Part shown: positions 31,139 to 38,573 of the stretch, one piece after another
How the letters are laid out: the number at the start of each line of letters is the position of its first letter
Numbering within the stretch: position 1 is the first letter of the stretch
Assembly: GCA_030433005.1 (NCBI GenBank)
Contig: JAUILQ010000053.1
Span: 1-39,289, forward strand
Length of the DNA: 39,289 nucleotides
Origin: Alphaproteobacteria bacterium
GTDB taxonomy: Bacteria > Pseudomonadota > Alphaproteobacteria > Kiloniellales > DSM-21159
Direction: 5' to 3'
Translations under genes and position numbers: made by a program
Notes under the pieces: generated by a model
What the model was told of the DNA's origin: nothing
Databases searched by the model: none
What the model saw: only the letters and a program-made list of their open reading frames with translations

Positions 31139-32299
31139 ATGTCGATGCTCGACGAGATGCACCTCAGGCGCAATCCCAGCCTGACGCTCGGCCAGAAGCT
31201 CTGGTCGATCAACTGGGGCCTGATCCTGCTGATCGCGCTGCTCGCCGGCTTCGGCATGGCGATGCTCTACTCGGCGGCCAACGGCTCCTTCGACCCCTGG
31301 GCCAGCCGCCAGGCGATGCGCTTCCTGCTCGGGCTGTCGGTGCTGCTGGTCGTCGCGCTGATCGACATCCGCCTGTGGTTCCGCCTGGCCTATCCGATCT
31401 ACCTGCTCAGCCTGCTGCTGCTGGTCGGCGTCGAGGTCATGGGCTCGATCGGCATGGGCGCGCAGCGCTGGATCGACCTCGGCATCATCCAGCTGCAGCC
31501 TTCCGAGGTCATGAAGGTCGCCCTGGTGCTGGCGCTGGCGCGCTACTTCCACGGCCTGACCCTGCAGGACGTCGGCCGGCCGCACTACCTGATCCCGCCG
31601 GTCTTCCTGGCCTTCGCGCCGGCCGCCCTGGTGCTGCGCCAGCCCGACCTCGGCACCGCGCTGATGCTGCTGATGGTCTCCGGCGCCGTGTTCTTCGCCG
31701 CCGGCGTGCGCTGGTGGAAGTTCGCCCTGGTCATCGCCGCGGTCGGCGGCGCCGTCCCGCTGGTCTGGAGCCACCTGCACACCTATCAGCAGAAGCGCGT
31801 GCTGACCTTTCTCGATCCCGAGAGCGACCCGCTCGGCTCGGGCTACCACATCATGCAGTCGAAGATCGCGCTCGGCTCCGGCGGCGTGCTCGGCAAGGGT
31901 TTCCTGCAGGGCTCGCAGAGCCACCTCAACTTCCTGCCGGAGAAGCAGACCGACTTCATCTTCACCATGCTGGCCGAGGAGCTCGGCATGGTCGGCGGCC
32001 TGATGCTGATGGCCCTGTTCCTGCTGGTCTTCATCTACGGCTTCGCCATCGCCATGCGCAGCCGCAACCACTTCGGCCGGCTGGTCGCGCTCGGCGTGAC
32101 GGTCAACCTCTTCCTCTACGTCTTCATAAACATCGCCATGGTCACCGGCCTGATCCCGGTGGTCGGCGTGCCGCTGCCGCTGGTCAGCTACGGCGGCACC
32201 GCGATGCTCGCCGTGCTGTTCTCGCTCGGCCTGCTGATCAGCGTCTCGATCCACCGCGACATCCGCATCCCGCGCCGCGGCCTGCGCGACGAAGCCTGA
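31139..32299 (+). CDS. rodA: SEDS-family peptidoglycan glycosyltransferase RodA
   Basis: The 386-residue polytopic membrane protein polymerises lipid II with PBP2. It has about ten transmembrane segments. SEDS signatures: GMGAQRWIDLGIIQLQPSE, the catalytic Asp272 in LPEKQTDFIFTMLAEELG, and the C-terminal PLPLVSYGGTAML. It is the last gene of the mre/mrd unit, 6 bp after mrdA. No terminator is seen before the tRNA promoter. Confidence 0.96.
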   Translation: MSMLDEMHLRRNPSLTLGQKLWSINWGLILLIALLAGFGMAMLYSAANGSFDPWASRQAMRFLLGLSVLLVVALIDIRLWFRLAYPIYLLSLLLLVGVEVMGSIGMGAQRWIDLGIIQLQPSEVMKVALVLALARYFHGLTLQDVGRPHYLIPPVFLAFAPAALVLRQPDLGTALMLLMVSGAVFFAAGVRWWKFALVIAAVGGAVPLVWSHLHTYQQKRVLTFLDPESDPLGSGYHIMQSKIALGSGGVLGKGFLQGSQSHLNFLPEKQTDFIFTMLAEELGMVGGLMLMALFLLVFIYGFAIAMRSRNHFGRLVALGVTVNLFLYVFINIAMVTGLIPVVGVPLPLVSYGGTAMLAVLFSLGLLISVSIHRDIRIPRRGLRDEA

Positions 32300-32379
32300 C
32301 GGCGAAAGCCTCGCCGGCAGTGGGGACGGGCGCGTACCGGCGGCCGGTGCGGGCGGTCGCCACGCCCCGCATTTTGCTC

Positions 32380-32408
32380 TTCACAAAGCCGCCCGGCGTT
32401 GCTATCTA
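32380..32408 (+). promoter_or_regulatory. tRNA-Lys promoter
   Basis: A -35 TTCACA (32380-32385), a 17-nt spacer and a -10 TATCTA (32403-32408) lie 42 bp before the mature tRNA 5' end. Confidence 0.7.
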
Positions 32409-32450
32409 CCCCGCTCCCGGCCGCCAGGACCCCGGCCGATCGCTTTGCGT

Positions 32451-32526
<76 letters not shown>

Positions 32527-32570
32527 TTCCTTTCAAGACCTTAGCCCTGAACGGTAGCAGTGAGGGGCGG

Positions 32571-32595
32571 CGCGGTAGCCACCAAGTAGCCACGG
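32571..32595 (+). repeat. Left integrase arm-type repeats
   Basis: This 25-bp segment is repeated exactly at 38388-38412. It contains GTAGCCAC at 32575-32582 and 32586-32593, 11 bp apart start to start, that is, on about the same face of the helix. It lies 48 bp inside the left attachment repeat. Confidence 0.75.
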
Positions 32596-32799
32596 ACGAG
32601 ATTTTCGTCCGTCCGCCGCGCGCGCGATATGTAAGGGATGTGCGGCCAGCATGAGCTGGGCGAGCCACTGTATCTTCCGTGGCTTCTGAGCGCGAGAATC
32701 ACGCCAGCTCTCCTGCGGTAAACCTGACTCGGCTAGAGCGCCGATTGGTCGTAGGCTTCCATTGACCGCCCGACCGGCGAGCAACGGGGGAGCTTGACC

Positions 32800-33525
32800 A
32801 TGGCAGCAAGCGATCAGACGCACGAGCTGGAGCTATGGGTCGATATAGAGCCCGCAGGCGAGGACGGCCAGGACGTTGTTGCCATCGTAGTCAGCGGAAC
32901 GCGGCCGGAGCGGACTTGCTGGGGGCAGCGCATCCCTATCGGTCTGGATCTGAGCCGGTTTCCGTCCCACGGCGTCGCTCAGATACCGTTGCCTTTCCCA
33001 CGATTCCTGCAGCCGAAGTGGTCAGAGCGTGAGTGGCGAGCTTTCCTGAAGAACCATGGGGGAGCCGTCGTGGCCGCGCTGCGGGAGTACCTTATTCAAA
33101 TCCTTTCGCTCGCAGTCGCTCACGATGAAAGGAAAGAGATAGTTGCTCAATCTGAGCTAGTAGTCTTGGATGTTCGGGGTGCGTTGTATGGCAAATATTT
33201 ATCAAAGCAAGATGAGGGGTTCAAGATCGGGGTATTTCGTTACGGTCATGATTGGCCGATTTGGCTAGATATAAAGCCGACTTGGGATTTGGCGATTGGC
33301 AGTGCGAAGGAAATAGCGAATGAAGCCAATTTGCCGCAGAGCGCGATAAGGTTCGTTGGTCATGCAACGGCAATGGCAAGGTTTCATAAGGAATTTCCGC
33401 CGCTTGTAAGCGAGAAGGCGGTGCTTCCGGGTCTAGGGTTGTTGTGTGCGATGCTTTTTGTGCTTGGTCTTGGGGTGGGTGTTGGAATTGGCGCAATGAT
33501 CTGGAGCTCTCTCTTCGGCGCCTAA
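32800..33525 (+). CDS. Uncharacterised protein with C-terminal membrane anchor (island)
   Basis: I do not recognise this 241-residue protein. The start at ATG 32800 has GGGGGAG 7 bp upstream; a TTG six bases earlier is too close to that site. A soluble region of about 205 residues begins ELELWVDIEPAGEDGQDVV and includes WSEREWRAFLKNHGGAVVAA and VFRYGHDWPIWLDIKPTWD. It ends in one long Gly/Leu/Val-rich transmembrane helix (about 212-236) with six residues after it. There is no signal peptide, so it is probably tail-anchored with the bulk in the cytosol. The second half of the gene is distinctly AT-rich. It is 43 bp upstream of another gene of the same layout. Confidence 0.7.
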   Translation: MAASDQTHELELWVDIEPAGEDGQDVVAIVVSGTRPERTCWGQRIPIGLDLSRFPSHGVAQIPLPFPRFLQPKWSEREWRAFLKNHGGAVVAALREYLIQILSLAVAHDERKEIVAQSELVVLDVRGALYGKYLSKQDEGFKIGVFRYGHDWPIWLDIKPTWDLAIGSAKEIANEANLPQSAIRFVGHATAMARFHKEFPPLVSEKAVLPGLGLLCAMLFVLGLGVGVGIGAMIWSSLFGA

Positions 33526-33568
33526 TTGTGCGCGTTCGGCCAAGTCGCCATCCACGCTAGGTGAGTCA

Positions 33569-34270
33569 ATGCCCGATCTAAGACTGCAACCCGTCTCGCT
33601 TGAAATCAGTCTGACAGCGGGTGACCCCGTGGCGTCCATCGGTTTAAGCGCGTCTAAGAATACGGGCAAATCTGAGTACCATACAATCGAGCGGCTTTTC
33701 CTGACGGTAAAACTAGCCGACTTCACGTCTGTTAGGCTTGCGACAGGAGGGAATCTGAAGTCGATCGAGGGAGTGGTTATCGCATGCCGGGACACGGAAC
33801 GCAGACCAGAGGGGGCATTGGGCGCTATAGGAACCCTCTCCTACGTGGCGGCTTGGCGAGATCGGGATGGTCTGGGAAGCGAAGACGCCAGCTACGAAGC
33901 CCATTGCTGGCTCCCGACACGCCAATTCGATGCTCTCGTGGCGGCGGCGAGTGGTGGCTATCTGCCTTCAGTCGTCAGTTTGGGGGTCGCCGGCGAGGGC
34001 GCCACTCTTGGCTGGGAGCCGGACGGCTCCGGCTTGGATTGGGACAACGCGTCCCACCCGCGGTTGCCGGTCGAGGAGCTCTCCGTCCAAGTGCCAATTC
34101 TCGTGCGAGCCGAAGAAGGCGCTCACCAATCGAACCAAAGCACACCCCTGTATGATCAGATAGCCACACTTGTCAGAGAGATTCAGGTATTGCGCCGGGA
34201 TGTTCGGGCAGTGGCCATAGCGGTGGCCTTCATTGCCGGCATCCTATTCGTATCGCGGCTAGCGTTTTGA
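33569..34270 (+). CDS. Uncharacterised tail-anchored protein with coiled coil (island)
   Basis: I do not recognise this 233-residue protein. AGGTGAG precedes the ATG. The N-terminal 185 residues look beta-rich (LRLQPVSLEISLTAGDPVAS; YHTIERLFLTVKLADF). A short amphipathic helix LYDQIATLVREIQVLRRDVR (about 193-212) is followed at once by a terminal transmembrane helix (214-233). This helix-then-anchor end suggests an oligomer held at the cytosolic face of the membrane. It is cotranscribed with the preceding gene, and the two products share the tail-anchored plan without evident sequence similarity. Confidence 0.7.
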   Translation: MPDLRLQPVSLEISLTAGDPVASIGLSASKNTGKSEYHTIERLFLTVKLADFTSVRLATGGNLKSIEGVVIACRDTERRPEGALGAIGTLSYVAAWRDRDGLGSEDASYEAHCWLPTRQFDALVAAASGGYLPSVVSLGVAGEGATLGWEPDGSGLDWDNASHPRLPVEELSVQVPILVRAEEGAHQSNQSTPLYDQIATLVREIQVLRRDVRAVAIAVAFIAGILFVSRLAF

Positions 34271-34280
34271 AGGCGGATAA

Positions 34281-34562
34281 TTATCTGGAGTCGATGCCAT
34301 TTTGCTCCGGCGAACGTCGCGTGACGACTCCACCGCGAGTCACGCCACAGTTTTGCAGGTCCGCTAGCACGTACTGCGCGGGAAATGCGCGAAACGGCTT
34401 GGGCGGCAAAGCACTGTCAAGCTGACTGGGGTTTAGAAGCGCGCTAGAATAGCGACTAACCAGCTGTTCCAGTGCGATGTTCTTGAATTGGCAGACGCGG
34501 TCACTCTTCTCTGGTTCACAAAATTGCGGAGTCCGAAGGGCGCCCTTTTTTAGGGAGTGCAA
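34281..34562 (-). CDS. Doubtful small open frame (island)
   Basis: This 93-codon frame starts at TTG 34562 with GAGG about 5 bp upstream. It has no recognisable domain or hydrophobic segment. It fills most of the otherwise empty 331 bp between the rightward pair and the small membrane protein gene (34271-34601), the most AT-rich part of the island. Composition gives no strong support either way. Confidence 0.25.
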   Translation of the reverse strand: MHSLKKGALRTPQFCEPEKSDRVCQFKNIALEQLVSRYSSALLNPSQLDSALPPKPFRAFPAQYVLADLQNCGVTRGGVVTRRSPEQNGIDSR

Positions 34563-34601
34563 AAATACCTCGCGCGCGTACCGTTCCGGAAATTCGCATG
34601 G

Positions 34602-34778
34602 CTACTCGCGCCGCATAGCACCTGCTTGATAGATCAACCAGGCGCACACAAGGAAGAACGTCCCGACGCCGCCCCTGAACGACTCTCGCTCATTGAAGAC
34701 GGCGAAGACGAGAGAGGCGCCAAGTGACGCGAGAAGGGCGACGGCGAGTCCCCAAGCTATCCGTTTGACCATGTGCAT
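34602..34778 (-). CDS. 58-residue two-helix membrane protein (island)
   Basis: This short gene runs from ATG 34778 (GGGAG 5 bp upstream; a second ATG two codons on) to TAG 34604-34602. The product begins MHMVKRIAWGLAVALLASLG and has two hydrophobic helices (about residues 8-26 and 37-53) joined by the polar loop FNERESFRGG, ending AGAMRRE. I know of no family. It could be a small membrane effector, an immunity or exclusion protein, or a chance frame; the good ribosome binding site and clear helix-loop-helix pattern favour a gene. Confidence 0.55.
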   Translation of the reverse strand: MHMVKRIAWGLAVALLASLGASLVFAVFNERESFRGGVGTFFLVCAWLIYQAGAMRRE

Positions 34779-34906
34779 TGCGACTCCCGATCAGACGGCC
34801 AAGTCTAGCCTCTAAGACCCTCCCCCATGGTAATACAAGCGGCCCGCCTCGGAACCCGTCATGGCCTCGCAAACGCCGTTGACGGGTGCTGAGGCGGACC
34901 CACAAG

Positions 34907-35365
34907 TCAGGGGTCCGGTTCTGAAACGGCCCCGTCGTTGGTCGCCGCGGGTCCGCTTGAGAACCGAGGCCCTGATTTTCTCGGGCGCCAGCGCCGCCAG
35001 TCGTCAGTCGGCGGGTGCCCGTCCTGGCCCTTCTCCGTGACCCGCCATTCGCTCGCGAGCCGGCCGTACCACTGGCCGCGCCGGGTGCGAACCACGAAGC
35101 CCTTGGCCTCCAGCTCGACAAAGGCGCGCTGGACGCTGGCTTTGCCGATGCCGAGAAGCCGGGCGCCTTCGTCCAGCGAGAGCGTGAGCTTGCCATTGTT
35201 GCCGCCGTTGTAGCGGCTCCGCAGCTCGACGTAGACCTTGACCGCGTTGCCGCTCAGGCTTCGCCAAGCGGAGCTCCGCAGCATGTCGTAGCCGGCTTTC
35301 CAGTAGGGCGGTTCCGCACTCCGTCCGTTAGGGAGCACCTTCCGACCGCGTTTGCGCCCCTTCAT
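34907..35365 (-). CDS. Winged-helix DNA-binding protein (island)
   Basis: The 152-residue product, counted from ATG 35365, begins MKGRKRGRKV. It contains a helix-turn-helix or winged-helix region: AWRSLSGNAVKVYVELRSRY, then LSLDEGARLLGIGKASVQRA and FVELEAKGFVVRTRRGQWYG. This recalls the winged-helix regions of replication or control proteins of small integrative elements and plasmids, where an opening block 'sW..L...a.kvy..l' is typical. The C-terminal 35 residues are polar and probably disordered. An upstream in-frame start (35503) would overlap the preceding gene by 71 bp and is less likely. A replication role is possible but not shown. Confidence 0.65.
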   Translation of the reverse strand: MKGRKRGRKVLPNGRSAEPPYWKAGYDMLRSSAWRSLSGNAVKVYVELRSRYNGGNNGKLTLSLDEGARLLGIGKASVQRAFVELEAKGFVVRTRRGQWYGRLASEWRVTEKGQDGHPPTDDWRRWRPRKSGPRFSSGPAATNDGAVSEPDP

Positions 35366-35432
35366 CCGCCCGCCGCCGAGCGAGGGTGACGGATGGGAAC
35401 GGATAGTAAGCCCGCTCCCGAACTCGAGCCCC

Positions 35433-35744
35433 TCAACTGCCCTCTCCAGCGCCCTCAGAGGCCGGCAGGACCGCGACGTCGCTGCGCAGACGGTATCGGG
35501 CATGGGAGCCGGGGAAGGCGCCTCCGTGGCGCTCTGTGACCGTTTCCACGGCCAAGCCGAATTCGTGCCGGAGCCGATGGACGTATGCGCTCCAGCGCGG
35601 CGCGGGCCGGTCGATCGGGGTGCAGCCTCTGGGGCCGGCGTCTATCAGTTGTTCGAGCGCCCATGCGAGCCGGGCGGGCAAGCGTACTTGCCGCTGGTCG
35701 TCGTCTTCCACGACCAAGGCCAAGCGGTAGCGTCGCTTAGTCAT
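35433..35744 (-). CDS. Small winged-helix-domain protein (island)
   Basis: The 103-residue product begins MTKRRYRLALVVEDDDQRQV. It has a pattern seen in phage-type winged-helix proteins of alphaproteobacteria: LEQLIDAGPRGCTPIDRPAP, then YVHRLRHEFGLAVETVTERH and ARYRLRS. That pattern (RLR-x5-I/V-E-T-x5-HGG...YRL) resembles a DNA-binding winged helix. Its ATG overlaps the end of the 69-residue gene upstream by 8 bp, so the two are translationally coupled. The exact role is unknown. Confidence 0.65.
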   Translation of the reverse strand: MTKRRYRLALVVEDDDQRQVRLPARLAWALEQLIDAGPRGCTPIDRPAPRWSAYVHRLRHEFGLAVETVTERHGGAFPGSHARYRLRSDVAVLPASEGAGEGS

Positions 35745-35946
35745 GGCGCACCCCCAGCCCACTCAAGGCGCAGATCAGACGGGCGCGGTTTTCGCAGACG
35801 TTGCAGCACGCTGCGACGTGCCGCACGGCGGCAGGCACGATTCCGGTTTGCAGCGGGAGGGTCCGGGGACTAGGTTCGTAGTGCTGAAGTACGTTCCCAG
35901 CCCGGTTGGTGGCCCCGGCCGCCGCCGGGCTTCTTCTTTGCTTCAT
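35737..35946 (-). CDS. Small cysteine-containing protein in coupled trio (island)
   Basis: The 69-residue product begins MKQRRSPAAAGATNRAGNVL and ends with a helix-like segment HVAACCNVCENRARLICALS holding four cysteines. No family is recognised. The case for a real gene is its fit: its ATG overlaps the TGA of the AlpA-like gene (ATGA, 35943-35946), and its TAA overlaps the start of the next gene by 8 bp. The Cys-x2-Cys could bind metal. Confidence 0.6.
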   Translation of the reverse strand: MKQRRSPAAAGATNRAGNVLQHYEPSPRTLPLQTGIVPAAVRHVAACCNVCENRARLICALSGLGVRHD

Positions 35947-36134
35947 GCCGGCCGCTCCGACGTGCTCTGACGGCGCCGCTCGGCGAGCCAAGCTTCCACG
36001 TCCGCCCAACGATAGAGAACCCGGCGACCGATCTTCAGGAATTCGGGGCCGTCGCCGCGAAGGCGGGTCTGGTTCCAATACGAGGCGCTTAGACCGGTTC
36101 TGCCGGCAAGGGCTTTGGTGTCGAGGTACTGCAA
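35943..36134 (-). CDS. AlpA/excisionase-like helix-turn-helix protein (island)
   Basis: The 63-residue product is a MerR-like HTH of the AlpA/excisionase type: YLDTKALAGRTGLSASYWNQ, then GPEFLKIGRRVLYRWADVEA and WLAERRR, the classic 'P.. .iGr.vrY...dv..wl' ending. The start is TTG 36134, with AAAGGAG 7 bp upstream. Such proteins act as recombination directionality factors or activate integrase genes in P4-like elements. It is first of three overlapping genes. Upstream it has a near-perfect 13-bp direct repeat that could be its binding site. Confidence 0.85.
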   Translation of the reverse strand: MQYLDTKALAGRTGLSASYWNQTRLRGDGPEFLKIGRRVLYRWADVEAWLAERRRQSTSERPA

Positions 36135-36174
36135 GGCGCAACTCCTTTCACTGCCGTGCTGTATGGGCCTTGAC

Positions 36175-36224
36175 GTTGCTCACACGGTGCCGGCCGCTCT
36201 ACGGCGGAAGGGTTGCGCACACGG
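36175..36224 (-). promoter_or_regulatory. Direct repeats upstream of the AlpA-like gene
   Basis: GTTGCTCACACGG (36175-36187) and GTTGCGCACACGG (36212-36224) differ at one base and are 37 bp apart. They lie 41-90 bp before the TTG start of the AlpA-like gene. They may be binding sites for that protein or another regulator. Confidence 0.4.
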
Positions 36225-36259
36225 GGGTCCTGGGGCTTCGCGGAGAAAAAGAAAGCCTT

Positions 36260-37000
36260 TTAATCCAATGGCGTGAGGGGGTTCTTGCTTTGGGCGCTTG
36301 CGGGCCGGTTCCACCGAGTGTTGCCGCCTTTTGCGGCCTCCACCGGCCGCAGAAATGTGGCCGCCATGCGAGATTTCTTGTCGCTCCAGTCGTTTCCGAA
36401 GCGCTGCCTTCCGCGCTTCCCTATGGTTTCGACTAGTTGCTTGATCGGTGTCGAGTGAGTTTTCGGCCCCAGCTCAGCTTCAATTTCTAGAAGGAACTCG
36501 ATGAACGGAGTCCGCCAGGGCGGGGGCATGCGGCTTGTCTGGGAATTAGCTTCGTCGCTCTCTTCGGCCGGCGCTGGGAAAGCGCAGATGAGGTCGGTGG
36601 TCTTGATCTGTATTTTCTTGTGTTCGACTGCCGCTCGGATCGGCTTATCGCGCGTTTCCCATAGACCCGGGAGATGTATCTTGTTGTGTGTCCAATCGGT
36701 CGTCTTCCAATACCAGTGCTCTCGCGGGATTCTTGATTCGCCCTCTGCGAACGCCTCCAGCTTGCCGATCATCAGTGCATGAAGGAGTGCCTGCTTCGCC
36801 GACCGCCAAGCGTTCCATGCCGCAACCTTCTCTCTGCCGTCGTAGCCCGTCGTTGAGTAGCGCGGTGCTACCTCGGGGTAAGGTTCGTAGCTCAGTACTT
36901 GCTCAACCCGCCGTTCCCGTGGTGGACGCTGGAAAGCGATCCATCTTGCCGCCTGCACCAATGTCGCGCGTGCCTCAATGGGCCCGTCCGAGTCCTCCAA
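36260..37000 (-). CDS. Uncharacterised island protein between integrase and AlpA gene
   Basis: The start is placed at TTG 37000 because GGAGGG ends 7 bp upstream, giving 246 residues; the frame opens at 37021. I recognise no domain. Features: a basic, Trp-rich N-terminal half (AARWIAFQRPPRERR; KVAAWNAWRSAKQALLHALM; IPREHWYWKTTDWTHNKIHL) and a C-terminal segment WRTPFIEFLLEIEAELGPKT, then GKRGRQRFGNDWSDKKSRMA and ATFLRP. The C-terminal part has the look of a small helical DNA- or RNA-binding region. Genes of this kind beside integrases of small islands are common and unnamed. It is 85 bp after the integrase stop on the same strand. Confidence 0.65.
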   Translation of the reverse strand: MEDSDGPIEARATLVQAARWIAFQRPPRERRVEQVLSYEPYPEVAPRYSTTGYDGREKVAAWNAWRSAKQALLHALMIGKLEAFAEGESRIPREHWYWKTTDWTHNKIHLPGLWETRDKPIRAAVEHKKIQIKTTDLICAFPAPAEESDEANSQTSRMPPPWRTPFIEFLLEIEAELGPKTHSTPIKQLVETIGKRGRQRFGNDWSDKKSRMAATFLRPVEAAKGGNTRWNRPASAQSKNPLTPLD

Positions 37001-37085
37001 TGCGACACCCTCCAACTGCAATGCGCTGGGGGTATCATGCGTTGGAATGGTTGAGGACCCGTTTCCCCGTCACTCTTGGCGTTCG

Positions 37086-38354
37086 CTAGGCGCTAACGCG
37101 GCTCCCAAGCGCCACGACGTTCGGTGCGGTGGGCCTTCCTCGGATGGCAGCGTGGAGATGCTCGTCCCAAGCCTCCAGCGCCCGCCGTCGTTCGTCCAGA
37201 TAGGCATGGCGGTTGTAGACGGCGGCGACGCCGCTGACGGTGCCGCTCTTGTGGTTCAGCACCGCGTCTGCGACGTGCGGATGGATGCCGAGCCGCGCCA
37301 TCCCGGTCGTGGCGGTACGGCGCAAGTCGTGCAACGTCCAAGCCGGGAAGGGCTCAGGATTGCCGCCAGCGGCTTCCTGAGCCCGCTGGGCGGCTATCCG
37401 GCTGTCCAGGGTGCGCTTGGCCTTCGAGAAGCCGCTGACGGCTGTGCGGCCCGTCGTGGTGAAGACGTAGGGGCAGCCCTCCCGCCGCCTGATGCTCTTC
37501 AGCAGTTCGACGGCGGTATCGCTCAAGGGAACCTCGTGAGCGCGACCATTTTTTGCGCGGGCGCCGGGGATGCTCCACACCTTCCGCTCAAGGTTCAGCT
37601 CGCTCCACTCCATGCCGGCAACCTCATTGCGGCGCTGCGCGGTCAGCAAAAGTAAGCGGACCAGCGGGGCGAAGGGTTCGCCAAGCGACCCGGCGGTTCG
37701 CCAGACCTCTGCAATCTCGCCATCCGAGAGCACGCGGTCACGCGTCTTGGCCTCGCCGGGCGCCTTCAGTCCGGCGCAGGGGTTGCCCTCCAGATAGCCG
37801 CGCTCGACGCACCAGCCGAAGAGGCGCCGGCAGCAGGCGAGGACGCGGTTGGCCATGATCGGCCCGCGCTCCGCAACGGTGTCGATCAGCTTCGCCACAT
37901 CGCGGCGTGTGACCGCCTCAATCGCCATGCTGCCGAGCGCCGGCTTGATATCGTGCTTGATGATGCGGTCCGTCTCGCGCCATGACCGCTGGCGCCGCTT
38001 CGCATACTTCTCGACGTAGGCAGCCGCCAGCTCCGCGACGGTATCGCCCTCGCGCCGCCGCGCTTCGATCCGCTCGGCGGCCGGGTCCTTGCCTTCCTTC
38101 GCAAGCCGAAGGACGCGCGCGGCTTCTGCCCGGGCGCCCTCGGGAGTCCAGGGAGAGCCGTGGCGCCCGATGGTGTAGCGCCGCTTCGCGGTTGCCCGCC
38201 CGCCGGCGCCCGGCCGGTACTCGACGACATAGCTCTTCGCGCCGCTCGGCCGCACCCGGAGGCCGAAGCCGCGCAACTGGTCATCCCAGTACCAGGCGTC
38301 GCGCTCGCCGGCCTTGGCGGCGTCAACGGTCCGCTTCGTCAGCTTCGTCTGCAT
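37086..38354 (-). CDS. P4-type tyrosine site-specific integrase (island)
   Basis: The 422-residue recombinase presumably inserts the element into tRNA-Lys. The start at ATG 38354 has AGGGGGC upstream on its strand; the longer frame to 38432 would translate the arm-site repeats and is rejected. Domains: N-terminal arm-binding DUF4102 (residues 3-90; LTKRTVDAAKAGERDAWYWD), SAM-like core-binding (about 105-190), then the catalytic domain with Arg241 (TAQRRNE), His342 and Arg345 (LHDLRRT), His368 (LNHKS) and probable nucleophile Tyr380 (VYNRH). All active-site residues are present, so the enzyme is likely functional. Arm-type motifs lie just before its start, so it may regulate its own promoter. 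Confidence 0.95.
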   Translation of the reverse strand: MQTKLTKRTVDAAKAGERDAWYWDDQLRGFGLRVRPSGAKSYVVEYRPGAGGRATAKRRYTIGRHGSPWTPEGARAEAARVLRLAKEGKDPAAERIEARRREGDTVAELAAAYVEKYAKRRQRSWRETDRIIKHDIKPALGSMAIEAVTRRDVAKLIDTVAERGPIMANRVLACCRRLFGWCVERGYLEGNPCAGLKAPGEAKTRDRVLSDGEIAEVWRTAGSLGEPFAPLVRLLLLTAQRRNEVAGMEWSELNLERKVWSIPGARAKNGRAHEVPLSDTAVELLKSIRRREGCPYVFTTTGRTAVSGFSKAKRTLDSRIAAQRAQEAAGGNPEPFPAWTLHDLRRTATTGMARLGIHPHVADAVLNHKSGTVSGVAAVYNRHAYLDERRRALEAWDEHLHAAIRGRPTAPNVVALGSRVSA

Positions 38355-38380
38355 GGTTCTGCCCCCTGTGCCGCTCCGCG

Positions 38381-38412
38381 GTAGCCACGCGGTAGCCACC
38401 AAGTAGCCACGG
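38381..38412 (+). repeat. Right integrase arm-type repeats
   Basis: GTAGCCAC occurs at 38381-38388, 38392-38399 and 38403-38410, each 11 bp apart. The 25 bp at 38388-38412 are identical to 32571-32595. The cluster lies 27 bp upstream of the integrase ATG and 108 bp inside the right attachment repeat. Confidence 0.75.
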
Positions 38413-38518
38413 CGCGTGAAAGCCGGTGACACAGCATGTAGGGCAGAGGGGCAGAATTGCTAGCGTTCAGTGAAGCTCGGCGCTAGCCGGAAAATCCCGG
38501 CGCGACGAGGGGCACGTA

Positions 38519-38564
38519 ACTCTTAATCAGCGGGTCCAAGGTTCGAGTCCTTGTGCGCCCACCA
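38519..38564 (+). repeat. Right attachment repeat (truncated tRNA-Lys 3' end)
   Basis: These 46 bp are identical to the 3' part of tRNA-Lys(CTT) (32481-32526). There is no 5' half before it, so it is not a functional tRNA. It marks the original chromosomal 3' end displaced by integration. Confidence 0.93.
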
Positions 38565-38573
38565 AACCCCGCC

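Noticed and set aside
34537..34552. Palindrome AGGGCGCCCT followed by a T-run, as a terminator
   Set aside because: With a minimal loop only three base pairs remain, too weak for a terminator.
36142..36259. Small RNA or extra gene between the AlpA-like gene and its neighbour
   Set aside because: No open frame or stable structure seen; only the direct repeats and the ribosome binding site are supported.
38355..38432. N-terminal extension of the integrase to 38432
   Set aside because: It would translate the arm-site repeats; the ATG at 38354 has a good ribosome binding site and gives the normal DUF4102 N-terminus.
32527..38518. CRISPR array, prophage or known defence system in the island
   Set aside because: No spaced repeat array, no phage structural, lysis or packaging genes, and no recognisable nuclease, methylase, helicase or reverse transcriptase.
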